This document shows, piece by piece, positions 8,206-16,150 of a stretch of 64,000 bases of DNA. The DNA is taken from contig NZ_LZJN01000214.1 of assembly GCF_001667735.1 (NCBI RefSeq), positions 1 to 64,000 of the forward strand, written 5' to 3'. This DNA is from Mycobacterium sp. E183 (GTDB taxonomy: Bacteria > Actinomycetota > Actinomycetes > Mycobacteriales > Mycobacteriaceae). The translations under genes and the position numbers were made by a program. The first letter of the stretch is position 1. Each line of letters begins with the position of its first letter. The notes below the pieces were generated by a model. It saw only the letters and a program-made list of their open reading frames with translations, made no database searches and was not told the origin of the DNA.

Positions 8206-9183
8206 TCACCCCACGCCCGCATACGAATGCAGGCCCACGGTCACCAGGTTAACGAAGAACAGATTGAAGACCATGGCCACGAACCCCGCGACGTTGATCC
8301 AGGCCGCCTTCCTGTCCCGCCACCCCGCCGTCGACCTGGCGTGCAGGTAGGCGGCGTAGATCACCCAGGCGACGAAGGACACGGTCTCCTTGGGGTCCCA
8401 GCCCCAATACCGCCCCCACGCCTCTTCCGCCCAGATCGCGCCGAAGATGACCCCGAACCCGAAGACCGGGAACGCGAAGATCGTGGTCCGGTAGGCGACG
8501 CGGTCCAGCGTCTGCGCGTCGGGGAAGCGCCGCACGATCCGGGCCAGGGTGCCCTCGGCGCCCGGCTCCCCAAGCCGTGAGGTGCGCAACAGGAACAGGA
8601 TGCTGGCGATGCCGGCGACCATGAACACCCCGGAGCCCAGGCTGACCACCGAGACGTGGATGGGCAGCCAGTAGGACTGCAGCGCGGGCATCACCGGGGC
8701 GGCGTTGGTGTAGAGCCAGCGCCCGGACACCGTGAGCAGGATCAGCACCGGCACCAGCAGGAAGACCCACAGCGGGCGGTATTGCGGGCGGCGCAACACG
8801 AACGCCCCGGCGAGCAGCCCGCACATGCAGGTCAGGTTGATGAACTCGTACATGTTGCCCCACGGCACCCGCACGGTGGCCAGGCCGCGCAGCACGATGC
8901 AGGCGAACAGCAGTCCGATGCCGAGGTAGACCACGGCCAGCCCGGCCCGCCCGACGCGCTCGTCCAGCGGCCGCCCGGGGACGTCCTCGACGATGCCGGG
9001 GGTGACGCTGTCCGAGGCGACCGCGCCGGCCAACACCCGCTCGCGCCGGTCGACACGGCGGCCGCCTGCGTACGCCAGCTCGAAGGCCAGCAGCAGCAAC
9101 GCGATGACGAGCGCCACCAGCGCCGACGTGAACGCCCAGTCGGAGTAGCGTGCCAGCCCGACGTTGACGTGCAGTGTGTTCAT
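8206..9183 (-). CDS. ccsA: Cytochrome c synthase subunit CcsA (ResC-like)
   Basis: System II cytochrome c biogenesis protein of 325 residues with about eight membrane segments. It carries the Trp-rich haem-handling WWD-type motif WGRYWGWDPKETVSF, with conserved His residues in neighbouring loops (for example LPIHVSV). Together with ResB it presents haem to apocytochrome c outside the membrane. It begins with ATG at 9183 overlapping the resB stop by ATGA, so translation is coupled. In M. tuberculosis the same order is Rv0526 to Rv0529. Confidence 0.95.
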   Translation of the reverse strand: MNTLHVNVGLARYSDWAFTSALVALVIALLLLAFELAYAGGRRVDRRERVLAGAVASDSVTPGIVEDVPGRPLDERVGRAGLAVVYLGIGLLFACIVLRGLATVRVPWGNMYEFINLTCMCGLLAGAFVLRRPQYRPLWVFLLVPVLILLTVSGRWLYTNAAPVMPALQSYWLPIHVSVVSLGSGVFMVAGIASILFLLRTSRLGEPGAEGTLARIVRRFPDAQTLDRVAYRTTIFAFPVFGFGVIFGAIWAEEAWGRYWGWDPKETVSFVAWVIYAAYLHARSTAGWRDRKAAWINVAGFVAMVFNLFFVNLVTVGLHSYAGVG

Positions 9184-10820
9184 TTGACGTCCACCTCAGA
9201 ACTCCTTCTGGACGCGGGGGGCTTGACCGCCTCCGCGACGTCGGGCCGACCCAGGCCGTCCAGCACCCGCTCGGTCAACCGCTCGAACTCGTCGCCCCAC
9301 CCGGAGTTGTCGGTGCGGGCCAGCCCGCCCAACTCGACGTTCACCGTACCGGTCCCCGGAGTGAGCCTGACCCACACCCGGCGGCGGCGCACCAGCAGCG
9401 ACACCAGCAGGCCGGCCATCATCGTGATGGCGAAAACGAGCACCCAGATCTGCCCTGGGTCGTGGGAGACCTGCAGGTTGACGAACGGCACGGCGCCGTC
9501 GAAGCGGACGACGGTGCCGGCCGCCGGGCCCGCCTCGATCCGGACCTCCTGTCCGGCCCGCAGGTTGACCCGCTTCTCCTTGGTCAGCCGGCCCTGCTGG
9601 ATCAGTCGCGGATCCAGCGTGAACAGCGACTGCGGCCGGCCGGTGTCCAGCCCGGTGTCGCCGCGGTAGATGTCGACGGCCACCGCCGGGGCGTTCAGGG
9701 CCGGGAAACGCGACGACAACAGGGTGCCGTCGAGCTGCTCGGTCGGCGCCAGCAGGCCCTGGATCGCGATCTCGTGCTGGCGGCGGTCGGCGGCGTTGGG
9801 ATAGCTGCCGGCGGGCGGGTCGATGCGCACCACCCCCGACGAGAGCAGCGTCTGCGGGTTGTCCGGCCGCCATTGCACGGTCGACGTGCGCGTCTGCCCG
9901 TCCGGGAACCTCACGGTGAAGGTGGGCGCGTAGCCGTGGCCCTGCAGGTACACCCGGTCGCCGCCGATTCGCAGCGGGTGGTTGACCTCCAGGCGGTAGG
10001 GCCGCCAGGTGTTCGCCGTGAGATCGCCGCCCGATTGGTAGTCGATGTCGGCGGCGAACGAGGTGGCCTGCCCCGACGGCAGGTAGTGCGCCTGGAAGTC
10101 GTTGACCCGGATGCAGATCGGATTCAGCGACGTGCCGTCGACGGTGTTGCCGGCGCGGAACGAGTCGAACGCGGCCGGCGAGGCCGAGCAGAAGCCCGGG
10201 CCGGAGTCGGCGATGACGATGACGTTGCCCTCGTAGCCGAAAAGCTTCCCGACGGCCACCGCGACCAGCAGGCCCAGCAACGAGAAGTGGAAGACGATGT
10301 TGCCGAATTCGCGCAGGTAGCCCTTCTCGGCGGACACCTCGACCAGGCCGGCCTCGTCGTCGTCGGGGTGTCGGATGGCGGTGCGCCAGCCGCGCAGCCG
10401 GCCGGTGATGTTGTTCGCCAGGGCGTTCAGCTCGTCGGGGTCGGCCGGCAGCTGCGCGCTGGCGTGCTTGGGCAGGCGGGCGAGGTTGCGCGGGGCGGCC
10501 ACGGGGGTGGCGCGCAGGCTGCGGGCGTGCTCGATCATCCGCGGCGTCAGGCAGCCGACCAGCGACACGAACAGCAGCACGTAGACGGCCGTGAACCAGA
10601 AGCTGGAGAAAACGTTGAACGCCTGCAGCCGATCCAGCCACGGCCCGATGACCGGGTGGGCCTTCAGGTAGTCGTCGACCTTGCCGGCGTTGAGGCTGCG
10701 CTGCGGCAGCAGCGCCCCGGGTATCGCCCCCAGCGCGAGCAGGAACAGCAGCACCAGCGCGGTGCCCATCGAGGTCAACGCGCGCCAGGTGTTGCGCCCC
10801 CAGGCAAGGAGTCTCGCCAT
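9180..10820 (-). CDS. resB: Cytochrome c biogenesis protein ResB
   Basis: Protein of 546 residues. Three hydrophobic segments lie in the first half (TALVLLFLLALGAIPGALLP; FTAVYVLLFVSLVGCL; IVFHFSLLGLLVAVAVGKLF). A large extracytoplasmic domain of about 300 residues follows, then a last helix (IWVLVFAITMMAGLLVSLLV). This is the ResB/Ccs1 layout. It works with CcsA to ligate haem to CxxCH motifs and needs reduced apocytochrome thiols, supplied by the upstream CcdA and thioredoxin. The ATG at 10820 overlaps the ccdA stop (TGATG), fitting a coupled operon. Confidence 0.93.
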   Translation of the reverse strand: MARLLAWGRNTWRALTSMGTALVLLFLLALGAIPGALLPQRSLNAGKVDDYLKAHPVIGPWLDRLQAFNVFSSFWFTAVYVLLFVSLVGCLTPRMIEHARSLRATPVAAPRNLARLPKHASAQLPADPDELNALANNITGRLRGWRTAIRHPDDDEAGLVEVSAEKGYLREFGNIVFHFSLLGLLVAVAVGKLFGYEGNVIVIADSGPGFCSASPAAFDSFRAGNTVDGTSLNPICIRVNDFQAHYLPSGQATSFAADIDYQSGGDLTANTWRPYRLEVNHPLRIGGDRVYLQGHGYAPTFTVRFPDGQTRTSTVQWRPDNPQTLLSSGVVRIDPPAGSYPNAADRRQHEIAIQGLLAPTEQLDGTLLSSRFPALNAPAVAVDIYRGDTGLDTGRPQSLFTLDPRLIQQGRLTKEKRVNLRAGQEVRIEAGPAAGTVVRFDGAVPFVNLQVSHDPGQIWVLVFAITMMAGLLVSLLVRRRRVWVRLTPGTGTVNVELGGLARTDNSGWGDEFERLTERVLDGLGRPDVAEAVKPPASRRSSEVDVK

Positions 10821-11599
10821 CAGATCGGCAGCCTCACGTCGGACACGAACGCGTCGCGCAGCCAGGAGACGAAGTCGTTCCACACCCCGCTGACCAGCAG
10901 GACACCGACGGCGATCAGCAGCGCGCCGCCGAAAACCTGGATGGCCCGGGTGTGGCGCCGCAGCCAGCCCAGGGCGCCCACGGCGCCGGCCGAGCCGAAC
11001 GCCAGCAGCACGAACGGTATGCCCAGCCCCAGGCAGTACGCGATCACCAGGACGATCCCGCGGGCCACGCTCGCGCCGTCGGTGGCCGAGGCCACGGTGA
11101 TCACGCCGGCCAGCGTCGGCCCCAGGCACGGCGTCCAGCCCAACGCGAAGACCGCGCCCAGCAGCGGCGCCCCGGCGACGGTCGTCAGCTGGCGCGGGCT
11201 GAACCGGGCCTGGCGTTGCAGTGCCGGGATCAGGCCGACGAAGGCGAGCCCCATCACGATCGTCAGCACGCCCCCGACCCGCTGCAGCAGCAGCTGGTTG
11301 GTGATCAGCGTGGTCGTCATCCCGAGGACCGCGACCGTGCCCAGCACGAAGATCGTGGTGAATCCGGCGACGAACAGCGCCGCCGAGCCCGCGACCCGCC
11401 ACCGCGCCGACGGCGGCGCTTTGACCTGGCCGGGCAGGGGCTGCTCGTCGACGCCCACGACGGCGGCCAGGTAGGACAGGTAGCCGGGCACCAGCGGCAC
11501 CACGCACGGGGAGGCGAAGGACACCAGCCCCGCCAGCAGGCACACGCCGAGGGCCACCAGGAGCGGTCCGGCGGCGGCGATCTGGGTGAATCCGGTCAC
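10820..11599 (-). CDS. ccdA: Thiol-disulfide membrane transporter CcdA
   Basis: DsbD-core protein of 259 residues with six hydrophobic segments. The redox-active cysteines are in FASPCVVPLVPGYLSYL (helix 1) and GWTPCLGPTLAGV (helix 4), the paired PC motifs of CcdA. It passes electrons from cytoplasmic thioredoxin to an extracytoplasmic thioredoxin-like partner encoded just upstream. The GTG at 11599 overlaps the stop of that partner as GTGA. Length and gene order match Rv0527. Confidence 0.95.
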   Translation of the reverse strand: MTGFTQIAAAGPLLVALGVCLLAGLVSFASPCVVPLVPGYLSYLAAVVGVDEQPLPGQVKAPPSARWRVAGSAALFVAGFTTIFVLGTVAVLGMTTTLITNQLLLQRVGGVLTIVMGLAFVGLIPALQRQARFSPRQLTTVAGAPLLGAVFALGWTPCLGPTLAGVITVASATDGASVARGIVLVIAYCLGLGIPFVLLAFGSAGAVGALGWLRRHTRAIQVFGGALLIAVGVLLVSGVWNDFVSWLRDAFVSDVRLPI

Positions 11600-12189
11600 T
11601 CGCGGGCCAGCTTCTGCACCACGGGTTGCAGGTCGGCCGCCAGCAGTTCGCGCAGGAACACCGCCGCGACCCGGTGCTGGCGGTCCAGGACGAGCGTGGA
11701 AGGGATCACTGTGGTGGGGTACTTGCCGCCGAACGCGATCAGGGTGCGCATCGCGGGGTCGTAGATCGAGGGGTACGTCACGTGGCGGTCGTTGACGAAG
11801 TCCAGCGCGGCCTGCCGGTTGCTGTCGCGCACGTCGATACCCAGGAACGACACCCCGGCGTCGCGGGTGGCGTCGTAGACCTGCTGCAGCTGGCCGACCT
11901 CGGCGCGGCAGGGGCCGCACCACTGGCCCCAGATGTTGATGACGACGACCCGGCCGGCGAAGATCGGGTCGTTCAGCGACAGCGGGTGGGCGGGGTCGGC
12001 CAGGTCGGGGCCGGTCAGCGGGCCGGGGCGGCCGCGGGCCGACGGCGGGTCGTAGTAGATGTCGGTCTTCCCGCCCGGCGAGACGAATTCGAAGGTGCCG
12101 CCCTGGGCCACCGCGTCACGACCGGACGAGCAGCCCGCAACGAGGGTCGTCACCACGGCCCCCGCCATCGCCAGTCGCCATGCGATCAA
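11596..12189 (-). CDS. Secreted thioredoxin-like lipoprotein (ResA/CcmG type)
   Basis: About 197 residues. A hydrophobic N-terminus ends in a lipobox, TLVAGCSS, so the mature protein should be a lipoprotein anchored outside the membrane. The thioredoxin domain carries the active site WGQWCGPCRAEV. It would keep apocytochrome c cysteines reduced for haem attachment, receiving electrons from CcdA. The TTG at 12189 is chosen because it overlaps the upstream stop and yields a full signal peptide with a positive residue. An ATG at 12168 is the alternative. Equivalent to Rv0526. Confidence 0.9.
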   Translation of the reverse strand: MIAWRLAMAGAVVTTLVAGCSSGRDAVAQGGTFEFVSPGGKTDIYYDPPSARGRPGPLTGPDLADPAHPLSLNDPIFAGRVVVINIWGQWCGPCRAEVGQLQQVYDATRDAGVSFLGIDVRDSNRQAALDFVNDRHVTYPSIYDPAMRTLIAFGGKYPTTVIPSTLVLDRQHRVAAVFLRELLAADLQPVVQKLARE

Positions 12190-12794
12190 AGCGCCGCCGG
12201 CTCCCGATACTCGACGTCGGCCAGCCGGTCGCCCTCGTACACCAGGGTGGTGATCGAGCACAGCCCGCACTCCCGCCTGCGCGGGTCGTGCCACAGCCGC
12301 CTGCCGGTGAGGTGCAGCCGCAGCGTCCACACGGGCAGCTGGTGGCTGACGCACACCACCTCGCGGCCGGCCGCACGCGCGCGGGCCTTGTCCACCGCGG
12401 TCGTCATCCGCGCGGCGATCTCGGCGTACGGCTCACCCCACGACGGGGTGAAGGGGTTGCGCAGCTGCCACCAGAACCGCGGGTCGCGCCAGGCGCCGTC
12501 ACCCGGGCCGACGCGGCGGCCCTCGAAGAAGTTCGCCGATTCGATCAGGTCGTGGTCGGTGTCCACGGCCACGTCGTGCTTGGCGGCGATCGGCGCTGCG
12601 GTTTCCTGGGCCCGCTGCAGCGGGGAGGCGACCACCGCGACGATGTCCCGGCCGGCCAGCGCGTCGGCGACCGCGGCCGCTTGCTCGCGACCCTTGTCGG
12701 ACAGGTGGAATCCGGGCAGCCGTCCGTAGAGGACGCCGCTCGGGTTGTGCACCTCGCCGTGGCGCACCACGTGGACTCGCGTTTGATCGGCCAT
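12186..12794 (-). CDS. Histidine phosphatase family protein (Rv0525-like)
   Basis: Protein of 202 residues with the RHG signature near the N-terminus (HVVRHGEVHNPSG) and the second catalytic His in VVCVSHQLPVW. This is the branched phosphoglycerate-mutase/acid-phosphatase fold. The substrate cannot be read from sequence; glycolytic mutase activity is unlikely because gpmA is present elsewhere in this window. A Cys-rich tail (RRRECGLCSI) is notable. The ATG overlaps the hemL stop by one base (TGATG), which suggests translational coupling. Confidence 0.88.
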   Translation of the reverse strand: MADQTRVHVVRHGEVHNPSGVLYGRLPGFHLSDKGREQAAAVADALAGRDIVAVVASPLQRAQETAAPIAAKHDVAVDTDHDLIESANFFEGRRVGPGDGAWRDPRFWWQLRNPFTPSWGEPYAEIAARMTTAVDKARARAAGREVVCVSHQLPVWTLRLHLTGRRLWHDPRRRECGLCSITTLVYEGDRLADVEYREPAAL

Positions 12795-14125
12795 CAGGGC
12801 TTGTCCTCCTGGGCGGCCGCTTCGGCCGCGATGGGCAGGGCTTCGGCGATCCGGTCGAACGCCGCGTCGTCCAGCGCCGCCGAGACGAACCAGGCCTCGA
12901 AGGCGCTGCAGGGCGGGTAGACGCCCGCATCCAGCAGGGCGTGGAAGAACGGCGGATAGCGCCAGGTCTGGCTGGCCCGCGCGGAGGCGAAGTCGGTCAC
13001 CGGCGCGTCGGTGAAGAACACGCTGAGCATGTTGCCGGCCCGTGAAAGCTGATGCGGCACAGACGCATTGGTCAATGACTCGGAGAGCAGGGCGGCCAGC
13101 CGGTCGGCGTTGGCGTCCAGCGCGGCGTAGACGGCCGCGTCGGCGGCGCGCAGCGTCGCCAGGCCGGCGGCCACCGCCACCGGGTTACCGGACAGCGTCC
13201 CGGCCTGATACACCGGACCCAGCGGCGCCAGCCGCTCCATCACCTCGGTGCGGCCGCCGAACGCCGCCGCGGGCAGCCCGCCGCTCATCACCTTGCCGAA
13301 GGTGAACAGGTCGGCGTCGACCGGATCGATTCCGTACCAACCGCTTCGGCTCACCCGGAAGCCGGTCATCACCTCGTCGACGATCAGCAGCGCGCCGTGC
13401 TCGGCGGTGATCGCGCGCAGCGCGGCGTTGTAGCCGGCCGCGGGCGGGACGACGCCCATGTTGCCGGGGCTGGCCTCGGTGATCACCGCGGCGATCTGGT
13501 CGCCGAGCTCCGCGAAGGCCTGCCGCACCGCGTCAACGTCGTTGTAGGGCAACACGATCGTGTCGGCGGCCGCTGCGCCGGTGACCCCGGGCGAGGACGG
13601 CAGCCCCAACGTCGCCACGCCTGATCCCGCGTCGGCGAGCAGCGCGTCGGCGTGGCCGTGGTAGCAGCCGGAGAACTTGACGATCTTGGGCCTGCCGGTG
13701 AACCCGCGGGCCAGCCGGATCGCGCTCATCGTCGCCTCGGTGCCGGAGTTGACCAGCCGGATCCGCTCCACGGGCGCCACCCGGCCGATGATCTCGGCGG
13801 CCAGCTGGCTCTCCGCCGGGGTGGGGGCGCCGAACGACAGGCCGGACGCGGCGGCCCGGGTGACGGCGTCGACGACGGCGGGGTGCGCGTGCCCCAGGAT
13901 CATCGGGCCCCACGAGCAGACCAGGTCGACGTAGCGATTGCCGTCGGCGTCGGTGAGCCAGTACCCGTTGGCCTCGGTGATGAAGCGCGGGGTCCCGCCC
14001 ACCGCGGTGAACGCCCGCACCGGGGAGTTCACCCCGCCGGGGATGACGGCGCAGGCGTCGGCGAACAGCCGGGCCGACGCCGTCGTCATCGCGGCGTGCG
14101 CGGTCGCCCGGTCACTGCTTCCCAT
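12794..14125 (-). CDS. hemL: Glutamate-1-semialdehyde 2,1-aminomutase
   Basis: PLP enzyme of 443 residues that converts glutamate-1-semialdehyde to 5-aminolevulinate, the second step of C5-pathway tetrapyrrole synthesis after HemA. The PLP lysine is Lys278 in LFTFGKVMSGG, and the cofactor Asp is in LLIVDEVMTGFR. The N-terminal PGGVNSPVRAF motif is diagnostic of HemL over other class III aminotransferases. It heads the minus-strand run into cytochrome c maturation, joining haem supply to haem use. The other hem genes lie about 18 kb away. The start is ATG 14125, with no strong Shine-Dalgarno. Confidence 0.96.
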   Translation of the reverse strand: MGSSDRATAHAAMTTASARLFADACAVIPGGVNSPVRAFTAVGGTPRFITEANGYWLTDADGNRYVDLVCSWGPMILGHAHPAVVDAVTRAAASGLSFGAPTPAESQLAAEIIGRVAPVERIRLVNSGTEATMSAIRLARGFTGRPKIVKFSGCYHGHADALLADAGSGVATLGLPSSPGVTGAAAADTIVLPYNDVDAVRQAFAELGDQIAAVITEASPGNMGVVPPAAGYNAALRAITAEHGALLIVDEVMTGFRVSRSGWYGIDPVDADLFTFGKVMSGGLPAAAFGGRTEVMERLAPLGPVYQAGTLSGNPVAVAAGLATLRAADAAVYAALDANADRLAALLSESLTNASVPHQLSRAGNMLSVFFTDAPVTDFASARASQTWRYPPFFHALLDAGVYPPCSAFEAWFVSAALDDAAFDRIAEALPIAAEAAAQEDKP

Positions 14126-14182
14126 GACAACCAGTGTCCCAGCCCCTGCGGCCGGTACAACTACAGGGTGTAGCAGGACGGG

Positions 14183-14527
14183 TCAGGCGTCGCCCTGCGA
14201 TCCGGCTTGCTGGGCGGCCTGGAAATGATGGCGGGCGGCTTCGCGCTCTTTTTCCGCCGCCCGCCGGTGCGCCTCGACGTCCCCGAGGCGCTCGTCGGCC
14301 GCCCGCTCGTGCACCTCGGCGGCGCGCTCGTGGGCGACGGCGGCCTCGTAGTGCCGGTCCCGGTCGCGGCGGTGCGCCTCGTGATCCCGCTCGTGGGCGT
14401 GCCTGGCGCGGTCGGTCGCGAGCTCGACGTCTTCGAGCGTGATGGGTTTGCGCGCAGCCAGGGCTTCACCCCTGCGCTTGAGCTCGTCGGCGCGCTGGGC
14501 CGCCTCGTTACCCGGCGAATCACCCAT
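14183..14527 (-). CDS. Charged coiled-coil protein, hypothetical
   Basis: Protein of 114 residues built almost wholly of Ala, Glu, Arg, His and Asp, with heptad-like spacing (ELKRRGEALAARKP, then HEAHRRDRDRHYEAAVAHER). It is predicted to be one long helix. It has no Cys, no membrane segment and no signal peptide. The ATG at 14527 is preceded by TAGTGT ending 6 nt upstream, which would suit a leaderless transcript. It lies upstream of hemL on the same strand, 57 bp away. No function is recognisable. Confidence 0.65.
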   Translation of the reverse strand: MGDSPGNEAAQRADELKRRGEALAARKPITLEDVELATDRARHAHERDHEAHRRDRDRHYEAAVAHERAAEVHERAADERLGDVEAHRRAAEKEREAARHHFQAAQQAGSQGDA

Positions 14528-14600
14528 GTTCAGACACTAGACCCGTTCGGTGTGAAAAGTTGGGTTGATGCCGGGCGGTTGCCGCGAGTTGGATGGCGGT

Positions 14601-14996
14601 ATGCAGATGCCACAGAGTCTCGCCCGGTTCAACCGTCGCGTCACCAACCCGATGCAGCGGCTGTGGGCCGGCTGGCTGCCGCCTTTCGCGATCGTGGAAC
14701 ACGTCGGCCGCCGCTCGGGCAAGCCGTACCGCACCCCGGTGAATGTCTTCAGCGCGGAGGTCGACGGCAAGCCCGGGATCGCGATCCTGCTGACCTACGG
14801 CCCGGACCGGGACTGGCTGAAAAACCTGACAGCCGCGGGCGGCGGGCGGATGCGCCGCAACGGCAAGAGCTTCGGCATCGCGGACCCGCGGGTCGTCAGC
14901 AAGGCCGAAGCGGCGACCCACGTCAGCCCCGGAGCGCGGCCGATTTTCGCGCGGCTGCCGTTCGAGGACGCGGTGCTGCTGACCAAGACCGAGTGA
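14601..14996 (+). CDS. Deazaflavin-dependent nitroreductase family protein (Rv0523c-like)
   Basis: Protein of 131 residues of the Ddn/DUF385 split beta-barrel family. Recognisable parts are the N-terminal amphipathic helix (LARFNRRVTNPMQRLWAG), the HVGRRSGKPYRTPV strand-turn and LLTYGPDRDWLKNL. Relatives bind F420 and reduce quinones or nitro compounds, but many members have no known activity. The ATG at 14601, with an upstream GGATGG, is preferred over one 12 codons earlier because it gives the 131-residue length I recall for Rv0523c. Confidence 0.85.
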   Translation: MQMPQSLARFNRRVTNPMQRLWAGWLPPFAIVEHVGRRSGKPYRTPVNVFSAEVDGKPGIAILLTYGPDRDWLKNLTAAGGGRMRRNGKSFGIADPRVVSKAEAATHVSPGARPIFARLPFEDAVLLTKTE

Positions 14997-15092
14997 GGTG
15001 GCTGCCCGCACGCCCGCGTGGCTCCGGCGTCCGGGCAAGCGGCTGATCCAGGTCGGTCAAATCGACACCCGCACGGCGTGCGCTCGACATGG

Positions 15093-15515
15093 TCAACCGG
15101 ACGCCAGTTGGCTGAGCACGCGCAGAAAAGCGGATCGGTCGCTGGAGGACAGCTGCCCAAGCCAGCGCTCCTCGGCTTCTCGAATGTCGCGCTGCGCGGC
15201 ACTTCTGATCGAGCGTCCGGCGTCGGTGATCGCAAGCAGGCGCGCGCGACGGTCGTCGGGATCGGGTGAGCGTTCGATGTAGCCGTGCTCCTGCAGCTCG
15301 TCGAGCGTGGGAATGATGCGCGTCTTGTCGGCGCCGACCGCCTCGGCGAGCGCCGCTTGCGTGCGAATCGGCGACCCGTCAAGCGCGCCGAGTATGACGT
15401 AACCCCACATCGACAGGCCGTGCGCCGCCAGCACCGGCCGCTCGGCGGCTACGGCTTGGCGGGCCAGCGGCACGAGCATCGCCGCGAGATCTGGACGGTT
15501 CGACTTTCGGCCCAT
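15093..15515 (-). CDS. MarR-family transcriptional regulator
   Basis: Protein of 140 residues with the MarR winged helix. The recognition-helix region reads IRTQAALAEAVGADKTRIIPTLDELQEHG and the wing is YIERSPDPDDRRARLLAITDAG. It would bind DNA as a dimer and release it on binding a small phenolic or other ligand. It is divergent from the gene at 15659. The AT-rich 143-bp space holds two inverted repeats, so it probably represses itself and its neighbour. I do not recall a counterpart at this place in H37Rv. Confidence 0.9.
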   Translation of the reverse strand: MGRKSNRPDLAAMLVPLARQAVAAERPVLAAHGLSMWGYVILGALDGSPIRTQAALAEAVGADKTRIIPTLDELQEHGYIERSPDPDDRRARLLAITDAGRSIRSAAQRDIREAEERWLGQLSSSDRSAFLRVLSQLASG

Positions 15516-15520
15516 GTCGT

Positions 15521-15577
15521 GATGATAGAGTTTGCCAGATTATAAGCGTCGTCATATCATCTACATTCGCTTATTAT
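15521..15577. promoter_or_regulatory. Candidate MarR operator: two interleaved inverted repeats
   Basis: Repeat A has 10-bp arms ATTATAAGCG (15539-15548) and CGCTTATTAT (15568-15577), pairing at 9 of 10 positions around a 19-bp spacer. Repeat B has exact 7-bp arms GATGATA (15521-15527) and TATCATC (15555-15561). Both lie between the marR start at 15515 and the divergent start at 15659, in an AT-rich stretch unlike its surroundings. Binding by this MarR protein is inferred from position only. Confidence 0.55.
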
Positions 15578-15658
15578 TTAACGTGTTCCCCGTACCCGCG
15601 CCCGCCGATCGCACCGTTACGCACTCGTCGCGACCGCCATTCGACATAGGAGCTCGCC

Positions 15659-16147
15659 ATGACCACAACCCGATCCGACGCCGTCCGTGGTGACGATGGA
15701 CGTCCAGCGACCGACGGGGCGGCCGGCCAGCCGCCGATCACACCAGGGGCCGGACTCATCAGCACCGACTGGCTGCCGGGCCCCTGCGACTCAACCCGGT
15801 TGCCGGTCGTGGTGAGCTACACCGACTTTCACGCCGAATCGGAGAAGGATTGGCAGCAGGTCGCCGAGCTAGGTGTGAAGCTGGCGGAAAGTTGGCCGAT
15901 TATGCAAGGCGCCGTCGGGCTGTGGCTGTGGGGCAAACCCGCCGAGTGGCGCGGTGGATCGCTATCGGTCTGGAACAACGGAAGCGATTTACGCCGATTC
16001 ATCCGTTGGCCCGTGCACGCCGAAATCATGAGGAACTGGCGGGGACGGCTGCGGGTGCAGTCGGCGAGTTGGGCCGACGAGCGATTCGTCCCGACACTGA
16101 CATGGCATCGCGCCGAGGAGCACATGCGGATACCCCGCCGCGTGTGA
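15659..16147 (+). CDS. Hypothetical protein, possible dimeric alpha-beta barrel, MarR-linked
   Basis: Protein of 162 residues. A low-complexity N-terminal 35 residues precede a compact domain with strand-like LPVVVSYTDF, a helix WQQVAELGVKLAESW and a Trp-rich part (GLWLWGKPAEWRGGSLSVWNN). The layout and His/Trp content recall DUF3291 or antibiotic-biosynthesis-monooxygenase folds, but no signature is firm. The ATG at 15659 follows AGGAG. The divergent MarR gene suggests stress- or substrate-induced expression. The stop is 3 bp from the converging permease stop. Confidence 0.75.
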   Translation: MTTTRSDAVRGDDGRPATDGAAGQPPITPGAGLISTDWLPGPCDSTRLPVVVSYTDFHAESEKDWQQVAELGVKLAESWPIMQGAVGLWLWGKPAEWRGGSLSVWNNGSDLRRFIRWPVHAEIMRNWRGRLRVQSASWADERFVPTLTWHRAEEHMRIPRRV

Positions 16148-16150
16148 ACG

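Noticed and set aside
9174..11474. Long plus-strand frame opposite resB and ccdA
   Set aside because: It is fully antisense to two well-supported genes and has shadow composition (Gln/Arg/His/Val).
14161..14173. Short palindrome CTACAGGGTGTAG between the coiled-coil gene and hemL
   Set aside because: Arms of only 5 bp with a 3-nt loop are expected often by chance in 64 kb; no T-tract follows.
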